From the NCBI GenBank assembly GCA_047971925.1, contig JBKEAC010000134.1, forward strand, positions 1 to 42,215: a stretch of DNA of 42,215 nt. The letters run 5' to 3'. Shown here in pieces: positions 1-5,882 of the stretch. The notes under the pieces were generated by a model that saw only the letters and a program-made list of their open reading frames with translations, made no database searches and was not told the DNA's origin. The position numbers and the translations under genes are program-made. Source of the DNA: JBKEDC01 sp047971925. GTDB lineage: Bacteria > Bacteroidota > Bacteroidia > Bacteroidales > Prolixibacteraceae. Position 1 is the stretch's first letter. Every line of letters starts with the position of its first letter.

Positions 1-39
1 ATAAAAAAACCCTTGCAAAACTAGGTTTTACAAGGGTTT
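1..39 (-). terminator. Rho-independent terminator of tRNA-Val
   Basis: A long hairpin has outer arms at 7-15 and 31-39 (CAAGGGTTT pairing with AAACCCTTG) and an inner stem AAAAC/GTTTT. Read on the minus strand it is followed by a run of seven T (positions 9 to 3). It lies directly downstream of the minus-strand tRNA and fits its transcription stop. Confidence 0.85.
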
Positions 40-74
40 GTCTGTTTTTGGCTACTTTTGTCTTTGCCAATTTG

Positions 75-149
75 TGGGCGGTGAGGGATTCGAACCCCCG
101 ACCCTCTGGGTGTAAACCAGATGCTCTGAACCAGCTGAGCTAACCGCCC
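75..149 (-). tRNA. tRNA-Val (anticodon UAC)
   Basis: Read on the minus strand the sequence folds as a complete cloverleaf. The acceptor stem is GGGCGGT/ACCGCCC with discriminator A. The D arm is GCTC...GAGC, the anticodon stem is TCTGG/CCAGA around loop TTTACAC (anticodon TAC), and the T arm contains GGTTCGAATCC. No CCA is encoded. It is flanked by a promoter on one side and a terminator on the other, so it looks like a single-gene transcription unit. Confidence 0.95.
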
Positions 150-188
150 GATATTATCTTTGAACTAACATCTGTTCCCAAATGCGAT

Positions 189-220
189 GCAAAGATAAGT
201 GCTTTTTTGATATCTGCAAA
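189..220 (-). promoter_or_regulatory. Promoter of tRNA-Val
   Basis: On the minus strand a TTTG (217-220) is followed after 19 bp by TATCTTTG (190-197). This matches the Bacteroidota housekeeping promoter (-33 TTTG, -7 TAnnTTTG). It lies about 40 bp upstream of the tRNA 5' end. Confidence 0.8.
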
Positions 221-240
221 TATTTTTTACTTTTTTTTTG

Positions 241-272
241 TTGAGATTATCAATTTCAATCCTTTATCTTTG
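241..272 (+). promoter_or_regulatory. Probable promoter of the FMN/Fe-S protein gene
   Basis: TATCTTTG at 265-272 is a consensus -7 element. A weaker TTGAGA at 241-246 could serve as the -33 region. The start codon at 305 follows about 30 bp later. It is divergent from the tRNA-Val promoter. Confidence 0.6.
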
Positions 273-304
273 CTCCCTTTAATGACAGCAATAAATAATC
301 AAAC

Positions 305-1465
305 ATGCATCACTCCCAAAAAAAAGTAGTATTACTACAGTATCTCACCATTGCCCTTCTCCTTCTAGCTTTAGCTTTCAGAGCTGGGGCAACATTCGAA
401 TGGCTCTTCCCTAAAGAAGATAAGCCTTATACCTTAAACGATGTGCAAAAGGCATTTCCCGAAGCAACAACTTTTCAAAACCAAAACGATAGAAGCATCG
501 CCGTATTTGATAAAGATAAACACAAACTAGGCAGATTACTCTGCTCAACTGATTTTGAAAGCACCCAACACGGATATAATGGCGATGTCCCTTTATTTAT
601 TGCCATTTCTCCCGATGAACACATTACTCAAATTGTGTTGCTAGCCAATCAAGAGAGTGAGGAATTTATGGGAACTGTTATCGATGCTAAGCTATTTGAA
701 GCATGGAACGGCATGCCTATCGACAGCCTAGCTCCGCAAAAACAGGTTGATGCTGTTAGTGGTGCAACATTCAGCAGCTCTGCTATCATTGTGGGTGTGC
801 AGCAGACAATCTCTAGTTATTTGCAAATAAAACACGAACAAGGCATCAACTGGGCGAAAATCATACAACTACTTGCTGTTTGTGCATTAATTTCTTCTGC
901 TCTCATACAACTTTTCAGCACTCGTTTTAAAGGGTTCTATTACTATCACCTCGTGCTGGTTTTTCTAATCATGGGACTTTGGTTGAAGAAAATGTTCTCT
1001 ATCGAACTGTTTTTTGCTTGGTTAGGAAGTGGCATACCTTGGCAATCAAATGCTGAAATGTTCATTATTCTACTTCTTACACTTTTAATGAGCATGGCTG
1101 GAAAAAGAAATTTCTATTGCAACTATCTTTGTCCGATGGGTGCCATTCAATTGCTCGTTTCTAAAATCTCACCATTCAAAAAGAAACAATTCCCCAAACA
1201 ACTATTGAGCATCGACCTTCGATTAATCTACCTTTGCTTCATTTGGTCGATCCTCTTAATTGGAATTAGTCTTCCTCTAGGGAACATGGAACCCTTCATA
1301 GCCTTTATTTACCATGTAGCGTCGTGGAGCATGATTTGCTTCGGACTGCTTTTCGTTGTCCTTTCGCTATTCTTCAACCGCCCTTGGTGTGCGCTCTGCC
1401 CCACCGGTTGCGCTCTCAACATTACAAAACCCTTAATAACTAAATCAAAGAAAAATCCCGCCTAA
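305..1465 (+). CDS. FMN-binding and 4Fe-4S membrane electron-transfer protein (NosR/NapH-like)
   Basis: This is a 386-residue membrane protein that probably carries electrons across the inner membrane to an extracytoplasmic acceptor. Residues 8-28 form an N-terminal membrane anchor. Residues about 85-172 are an FMN_bind domain with D149 and SGAT at 152-155, the motif where FMN is usually attached covalently to the last Thr/Ser. About five further membrane segments follow. Two cysteine motifs, C272-x3-C276-P and C362-x2-C365-P-x2-C369, resemble the cytoplasmic iron-sulfur motifs of NapH/NosR-type proteins. The gene directly downstream encodes an exported flavoprotein, a plausible electron acceptor. 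The family assignment is firm; the physiological acceptor is inferred. Confidence 0.85.
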   Translation: MHHSQKKVVLLQYLTIALLLLALAFRAGATFEWLFPKEDKPYTLNDVQKAFPEATTFQNQNDRSIAVFDKDKHKLGRLLCSTDFESTQHGYNGDVPLFIAISPDEHITQIVLLANQESEEFMGTVIDAKLFEAWNGMPIDSLAPQKQVDAVSGATFSSSAIIVGVQQTISSYLQIKHEQGINWAKIIQLLAVCALISSALIQLFSTRFKGFYYYHLVLVFLIMGLWLKKMFSIELFFAWLGSGIPWQSNAEMFIILLLTLLMSMAGKRNFYCNYLCPMGAIQLLVSKISPFKKKQFPKQLLSIDLRLIYLCFIWSILLIGISLPLGNMEPFIAFIYHVASWSMICFGLLFVVLSLFFNRPWCALCPTGCALNITKPLITKSKKNPA

Positions 1466-1564
1466 AAAAAGAAAATACAATCACAATGCAAGACGTTTTA
1501 AACATCTTTACAACAAGAAAAAGACCACCAAATTGCATCTTATCATTCTAAAAAATACATTCAA

Positions 1565-2854
1565 ATGAAAAACAAAGCCAACATTTTAAATATATTACTC
1601 AGCATCATCATTGTTGCACTCGTCTATCAACTCACTTTTCGAGTAAACTCAGAAAACAATATGAAAAAAGAAACAACAGAACCAAGCGATAGCACATTGA
1701 TAGGCACATCTCCTTCTTTTGATAACAACGGAGAAAAAGTGTCTGTGGGTATTAAAAACTACTTAATGCCTCAACCTGCCGTTGTCATTGGCTCATATGC
1801 CGAAAATGGGCAGCCCAACATGATGACTGCAGCATGGGTGGGCGTGTGCAATTCAACTCCTTTAAGCATTGCTGTTTCCATTCGTCCTTCGCGAATGAGC
1901 TATGACAATATCATGCACAACAAATCATTTACCATAAATATTCCATCCGTAAAACTCATTCCGCAAATGGACTATGTGGGTGTGATTTCAGGGAAAGATG
2001 AAGATAAATTTCAACGCCTAGGACTCACAGCTATAAAAGGTGCTTTCGTTAATGCCCCAACCATTGAAGAGTTCCCAATTTCTATTGAATGTGAACTTGT
2101 TGATACGGTTACAATGGACTCTCACACGCAATTCATTGGAAAGGTTGTAAACACAAGCATCAATCCTCAATTTCTTAACCACGACGGCTCAGTTAACTTG
2201 GAAGCGCTACAACCTGTGGTCTATCAAGAAAACAAATACTACACTTATGGTGTGCCTGTGGCTGGGGCTTTTGATGCTTACAAGAGTTTAATTCCCGGAG
2301 AAACTCCCAAAATCACACCAAAGACATACGAAAGCGCGACTATTGGCGTCATTCACGAGCGAAAAAGCGTGCGCCACTTCACCAATAAACAAGTAAGCAA
2401 AGCACAACTAGAAGCCTTAGCCAAAGCAGGCATGGCAGCACCAACAGCAGTAAACAAACAGCCTTGGGCTTTTGTTGCAATCGACAATCGTGATGTTATG
2501 AATAAACTGCAAGAAGCACTTCCCTATGCTAGCATGCTCCAAACAGCAACAGCTGCCATGGTGGTGTGTGGCGATTTAAACAAAGCTCTTGAAGGCGATG
2601 CGCAAGCTTATTGGGTGCAAGACTGTTCAGCTGCCACTCAAAATGTTTTGCTCGCCGCAGAATCATTAGGATTAGGTGCCGTTTGGACCGGTGTTTTTCC
2701 AATCAGCGAACGTGTGCAATCGGTGCAGAAAATATTGAACATGCCCGAAAACTTCATCCCGCTTTGCGTAATACCTATCGGATATCCAACTGGAGAAGAC
2801 CAACCGAAAGATAAATGGAAAGCCGAAAATTTAATCTGGCAAGGATGGCAGTAA
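1565..2854 (+). CDS. Membrane-anchored flavin reductase-nitroreductase fusion
   Basis: A 429-residue two-domain flavoprotein. Residues 7-25 are a hydrophobic anchor followed by a Ser/Thr/Glu-rich linker, so the body should face the periplasm. Residues about 58-235 match the FMN-binding flavin reductase-like split-barrel family. Residues about 260-429 match the nitroreductase family, with the usual opening ERKSVRHFTNKQVS, the APTAVNKQPW segment and the LGLGAVWTG segment near the C-terminus. Both halves are also known as separate proteins; here they are fused and exported. NAD(P)H is not available in the periplasm, so the upstream FMN/Fe-S membrane protein is a likely electron source. The substrate is unknown. 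Confidence 0.85.
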   Translation: MKNKANILNILLSIIIVALVYQLTFRVNSENNMKKETTEPSDSTLIGTSPSFDNNGEKVSVGIKNYLMPQPAVVIGSYAENGQPNMMTAAWVGVCNSTPLSIAVSIRPSRMSYDNIMHNKSFTINIPSVKLIPQMDYVGVISGKDEDKFQRLGLTAIKGAFVNAPTIEEFPISIECELVDTVTMDSHTQFIGKVVNTSINPQFLNHDGSVNLEALQPVVYQENKYYTYGVPVAGAFDAYKSLIPGETPKITPKTYESATIGVIHERKSVRHFTNKQVSKAQLEALAKAGMAAPTAVNKQPWAFVAIDNRDVMNKLQEALPYASMLQTATAAMVVCGDLNKALEGDAQAYWVQDCSAATQNVLLAAESLGLGAVWTGVFPISERVQSVQKILNMPENFIPLCVIPIGYPTGEDQPKDKWKAENLIWQGWQ

Positions 2855-2907
2855 TTGCACGAACTGCTAACGATATTAAACAATAGAAAGCCAACTGCGA
2901 CGGAAGC

Positions 2908-2950
2908 AAAAAAAAGAGAGGGTGTCGGATAAGTTTCAGACACCCTCTTT
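2908..2950 (-). terminator. Terminator between convergent genes
   Basis: Arms AGAGGGTGTC (2917-2926) and GACACCCTCT (2939-2948) form a 10-bp stem. On the minus strand the stem is followed by eight T (complement of the A run at about 2908-2915), so it best serves the DUF6377 gene. The plus-strand tail (CTTTG) is weaker but may also stop the flavoprotein transcript. Confidence 0.8.
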
Positions 2951-2970
2951 GTCAATATCAACAATCAATT

Positions 2971-4638
2971 CTACACCCCAATTTTCATCACCTCTTGCTC
3001 AAACTCATCGCGAGGCACAGCCGATTTATTGCGAACTCGGGTGCGATAATTATAGATTGTGTTAGCACTATAATGTAGAAATTGCGCAATCCTCGAACTA
3101 TCGGTAATACCCAATCGGATGAGCGCAAAGATGCGTTGCTCAATGTTCAACTCACCACCCACAAGCTCAAAGCGTTCCTCAGGCAAAAGCAAATCGTTGA
3201 AATCGCTCACAAAACTCGGATATAAGTGTAAAAAAGCATCATCGAACGTGCGATATAATTCTTTCACCTCATCATTAATCATTTCTCTCGACTTTAAAAT
3301 CTTGTATAAATCATCTAACTGACGCCCCGCCGCTTTCTTATTCAGCATATTCTGATAGCGCTCAAGCTTAAGAATATAGTTAGAACACAAGTCCAAAAAC
3401 TGGGCAATATACATTTCCTTTAGTCTATTCCCCTCCGTTAAATCGGTGTTCTTGTTCGATAGATTATTATTCGCTTGATTTAGCTTTTCAATCGCCTCTT
3501 TGAGCGAATCATTCATGACTTCAAGTTTATCGTTACTTTCTTTTAATTGTGCTCCAATCTGACTATTTTTCTTCATATGCTTATAAACATTCAGCATGGC
3601 GAAAATTAAACAAATCGACAATATAACCGTAACAATTAGCAGCACCTTCAGTTGTCGCTTTTCTTTATTGATTTTATCTCGATAAGCCAAATCAATAATG
3701 GGTAGAACCGTAGCTACTTCATGCGTTCGAAGTCGAGCATTACAAAACATGGCATCTTCCATGGAAGAGCGAATACACAAATAAGCAGGCTCGATTTTCC
3801 CCTCTTCATACAAACACATGGCTAGAGCGCGTGCTGCGGTGTTTTCTTTAATGTTTCCCTGAATATCGTGCATTGCAGAAAGCGAGTAGTACGTTAATGT
3901 CTCGCTTAAATTTCCCTCCAACTGATAAGACCTTGCCATGAAAAAGCACGTCATCGCCTTTTCTCGAATAGAAATCGACTCCTCCCGGAGAAGCTGCTCT
4001 AAAAGCAATCGCGATTGTGCCACATCTCCATTGTCTAATATTTGCTCGGCATAATACAAACGATACAGCAGCGAACTTTCATCAATCACCTCCAACAACG
4101 AATCGCGATAAGCCTCGGCAATCTGATTGTATTTTCGTGTATATTGCGTGGTATACTTATAATTATCATAGAAGGACTTCCAAGATTTATAGTAGAAAAT
4201 TTGCTGAGCCGCTGATAAATCTGCCGAGCGATACATCTGCAACAAGCCCAATGCATCATAATACATACCTGTAACAACATAAAGCGAGGCCAAGTTTAAA
4301 TCAGCATCAATCATCATCTGCCGATTATTTAACTTCTTTGCTATATGCTTATTTTGCAAAACATAGCCAATAGCCGAATCGGTCATGTAAACCTCATATT
4401 CCTTCGCAATCTTAACGTTAATCTGGTAGCGAAGTTCTTCCGATATCGAGTCTTTTAAAAAGAACAATGACTTTATCTGCGCTATATCGGCATCTTTTTT
4501 AGCCTCAAATAGTTTCTTCTTCGTTATTAATTGAAGCAAAGAATCGACATATTGTTGCTGCGGAGCCGCCATCGACGACATGCTTAGCAAGAGTGAAAAA
4601 AGATAAATCAGATAATATTTCATCATGAAAGAAAACAA
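2971..4638 (-). CDS. DUF6377 family TPR-membrane-HTH regulator
   Basis: A 555-residue protein of a family confined largely to Bacteroidota. An N-terminal signal peptide (cleavage probably after SMAA) leads into a helical, TPR-like periplasmic half. A single membrane segment lies near residues 325-350 and a coiled coil at about 350-400. The cytoplasmic C-terminus ends in a LuxR-like helix-turn-helix (ALIRLGITDSSRIAQFL, then YSANTIYNYRTRVRNK). The design is that of a one-protein envelope sensor that binds DNA. Translation may start at the first Met or at Met6 (4623). The upstream intergenic region carries a promoter and a repeat element. The target genes are not known from the sequence. Confidence 0.8.
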   Translation of the reverse strand: MFSFMMKYYLIYLFSLLLSMSSMAAPQQQYVDSLLQLITKKKLFEAKKDADIAQIKSLFFLKDSISEELRYQINVKIAKEYEVYMTDSAIGYVLQNKHIAKKLNNRQMMIDADLNLASLYVVTGMYYDALGLLQMYRSADLSAAQQIFYYKSWKSFYDNYKYTTQYTRKYNQIAEAYRDSLLEVIDESSLLYRLYYAEQILDNGDVAQSRLLLEQLLREESISIREKAMTCFFMARSYQLEGNLSETLTYYSLSAMHDIQGNIKENTAARALAMCLYEEGKIEPAYLCIRSSMEDAMFCNARLRTHEVATVLPIIDLAYRDKINKEKRQLKVLLIVTVILSICLIFAMLNVYKHMKKNSQIGAQLKESNDKLEVMNDSLKEAIEKLNQANNNLSNKNTDLTEGNRLKEMYIAQFLDLCSNYILKLERYQNMLNKKAAGRQLDDLYKILKSREMINDEVKELYRTFDDAFLHLYPSFVSDFNDLLLPEERFELVGGELNIEQRIFALIRLGITDSSRIAQFLHYSANTIYNYRTRVRNKSAVPRDEFEQEVMKIGV

Positions 4639-4766
4639 CTATAAATTAATTTGCACATCAACGAGCATCCAACACGCATTTTCGCATGTTTTCGAGCTCG
4701 CAGGTAATGAGTAGTTTCACCTGAAAGATAACTCTCCACAGTTCTTTAAGCAATCCCTTGATTCTA

Positions 4767-4796
4767 CAAACTTACATATTCACATAGAAAAATCAA
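4767..4796 (-). promoter_or_regulatory. Candidate promoter of the DUF6377 gene
   Basis: On the minus strand TAAGTTTG (4767-4774) matches the -7 consensus TAnnTTTG. A TTGA about 18 bp upstream (4793-4796) is a weak -33. It would give a leader of roughly 120 nt. Confidence 0.45.
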
Positions 4797-4839
4797 GCTT
4801 TAACTCTTTTTTTTTAGCAAAAAGAATTTCGCAAACCCC

Positions 4840-5337
4840 TTGGTAGAATTAAATCAGTGCATTTTTTAATCCGACAACTAATGATTAAGCTTATAACAAA
4901 CAAAAATCACAGCTAAGACACTGCAAACTACACTAATTATAAAAACTTAATTCAGCTCATCAAAAAAAATATGGACAAATAAGTTTGCTTATTTTAACAT
5001 ATCAAAAAAAATATGGACAAATAAGCATGCTTAATTCACTTCATGAAGAAAAATACGGACTAATAAGTTTGCTTATTTTAACATTTCAAAAAAAATATGC
5101 ACTAATAAGCATGCATAATTCACTTCATGAAGAAAAATACAGACTAATAAGTTTGCTTATTATAGCTCATCAAAAAAAATATGCACTAATAAGCTTGCTT
5201 AATTCACTTCATGAAGAAAAATATGGACTAATAAGTTTGCTTATTATAGCATGTCAAAAAAAATATCACCCAATAAGTCTTTATAAAAGACCATATAGGA
5301 GTGCTATCAAGCAAAAACTACATTTATAAAAGGAAAG
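4840..5337 (+). repeat. Modular intergenic repeat element, copy 1
   Basis: Three parts can be recognised by comparison with the other two copies in this window. A leader of about 110 bp (4840-4950) matches the leader at 42090-42203 over most of its length, including AAATCAG, GCATTTTT, AATCCGA and the final CTTAA. The 42-bp tandem array follows (4951-5279). A tail (about 5275-5337) starts with the GTCTTT/AAAGAC hairpin and contains GACCATAT; it matches 22534-22598. The element sits between divergent genes and interrupts no gene. No transposase and no clear terminal inverted repeats are visible. Confidence 0.75.
4951..5279 (+). repeat. 42-bp tandem array (seven full units plus one diverged)
   Basis: Units start at 4951, 4993, 5035, 5077, 5119, 5161, 5203 and 5245 with an exact 42-bp period. 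Each has an A-rich core (CAAAAAAAATAT or GAAGAAAAATA) and ends in a dyad such as AATAAGTTTGCTTAT. From unit 2 onward two sequence types alternate (A, B, A, B, A, B, A), giving an 84-bp higher-order repeat. Because 42 is divisible by three, one frame stays open from 4985 to 5329 and would encode 14-residue repeats ending KKYxxIS. I see no convincing ribosome-binding site or promoter for it and treat the open frame as a by-product of the repeat. Confidence 0.95.
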
Positions 5338-5340
5338 TAG

Positions 5341-5553
5341 TTAAGCGCATTAATTCATTAAGCGCCTTTAAAAACCGAATATACACAACACATTCTTCGT
5401 TAAAAGATAATTGAGTACACCAAGGGTTTTCACCAACAAGTTTCTCTATGTTCACTTTTCCCTGAATTATGAAGATTTATAACGACTCTCAAATATAGTT
5501 TTCCAAAAAAAAAGCAAGAATCTACCGAACTCGACATCTTTTTTACTAGAAAA
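5341..5553. other. Non-coding stretch without recognised feature
   Basis: AT-rich sequence between the repeat element and the RNA promoter. It has a short direct repeat TTAAGCGC (5341 and 5358) and a GCATTAATTCA (5347-5357) that recurs in the arms of the RNA downstream. I see no gene in it. Confidence 0.5.
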
Positions 5554-5585
5554 TTTGCATAACTCATATTACTTTCCTACATTTG
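5554..5585 (+). promoter_or_regulatory. Promoter of the putative structured RNA
   Basis: TTTG at 5554-5557 is followed after 20 bp by TACATTTG at 5578-5585, a near-perfect Bacteroidota promoter. Transcription would start near 5590. No open reading frame of useful length follows before the T-run at 5823, which points to a non-coding product. Confidence 0.7.
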
Positions 5586-5589
5586 AACT

Positions 5590-5829
5590 ATGAAAACGTT
5601 CTAAGACATATATCGATATATAATCATATATCCGCATTAATTCAGCATTGGCAGATTCAACATTTTACTTAAAACCGAGAAAGCTCTATTATAGCGTGAA
5701 GGCAGGCCTTGTAGTTTGGAAGTTTACTTCTGAATGAGTAATTTTAATTACCGGTGGAAGTCTGAGCGTTGTGGCACTCAAATCCTGTATATTAGGGATT
5801 TTGCACAAATGAATTAATGCGGTTTTTTT
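5590..5829 (+). ncRNA. Putative structured non-coding RNA (6S-like or new)
   Basis: The region has a consensus promoter in front and no plausible protein inside. A perfect 13-bp pairing joins CCGCATTAATTCA (5632-5644) to TGAATTAATGCGG (5810-5822), followed at once by seven T (5823-5829). Inside, the rod appears to continue (GCAGA with TTTGC, CAGG with CCTG, GTTTG with CAAAT). It ends around the palindrome GTAATTTTAATTAC (about 5739-5752). A long rod closed by its own ends is the shape of 6S RNA, and a Bacteroidota 6S class is known, but I cannot match a consensus by eye. It is not tmRNA, RNase P RNA or SRP RNA by their signature sequences. The transcript end lies just before the promoter of the next gene. 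Confidence 0.5.
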
Positions 5830-5846
5830 ATGCCATTTTTTTTAGA

Positions 5847-5854
5847 TACTTTTG
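5847..5854 (+). promoter_or_regulatory. -7 element of the YfhO operon promoter
   Basis: TACTTTTG is a good -7 element; the matching -33 region falls in the T-run at 5823-5829 and is weak. Initiation near 5860 would place the Met codon at 5817 upstream of the transcript and supports the start at 5883. Confidence 0.6.
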
Positions 5855-5882
5855 CACGCAAACTATTCGGATTTTTACTTTT

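Noticed and set aside
2638..2964. Minus-strand open frame of 108 codons opposite the flavoprotein gene
   Set aside because: It overlaps the conserved nitroreductase domain on the other strand and the terminator, and resembles no known protein.
4951..5279. CRISPR array
   Set aside because: The units are contiguous near-identical 42-mers without variable spacers, and there are no cas genes in the window.
4985..5329. 114-residue open frame over the first 42-bp array as a protein-coding gene
   Set aside because: It is the expected result of a repeat period divisible by three. The second array has a stop in the matching frame and no start codon, and no promoter or ribosome-binding site is evident.
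5632..5822. MITE with 13-bp terminal inverted repeats
   Set aside because: No flanking target-site duplication is visible, and a consensus promoter and T-run frame the segment, so a structured RNA is the better reading. Genome-wide search would decide.
5817..5882. Upstream in-frame start of the YfhO-family gene
   Set aside because: It lies ahead of the TACTTTTG -7 element and adds an atypical hydrophobic extension.
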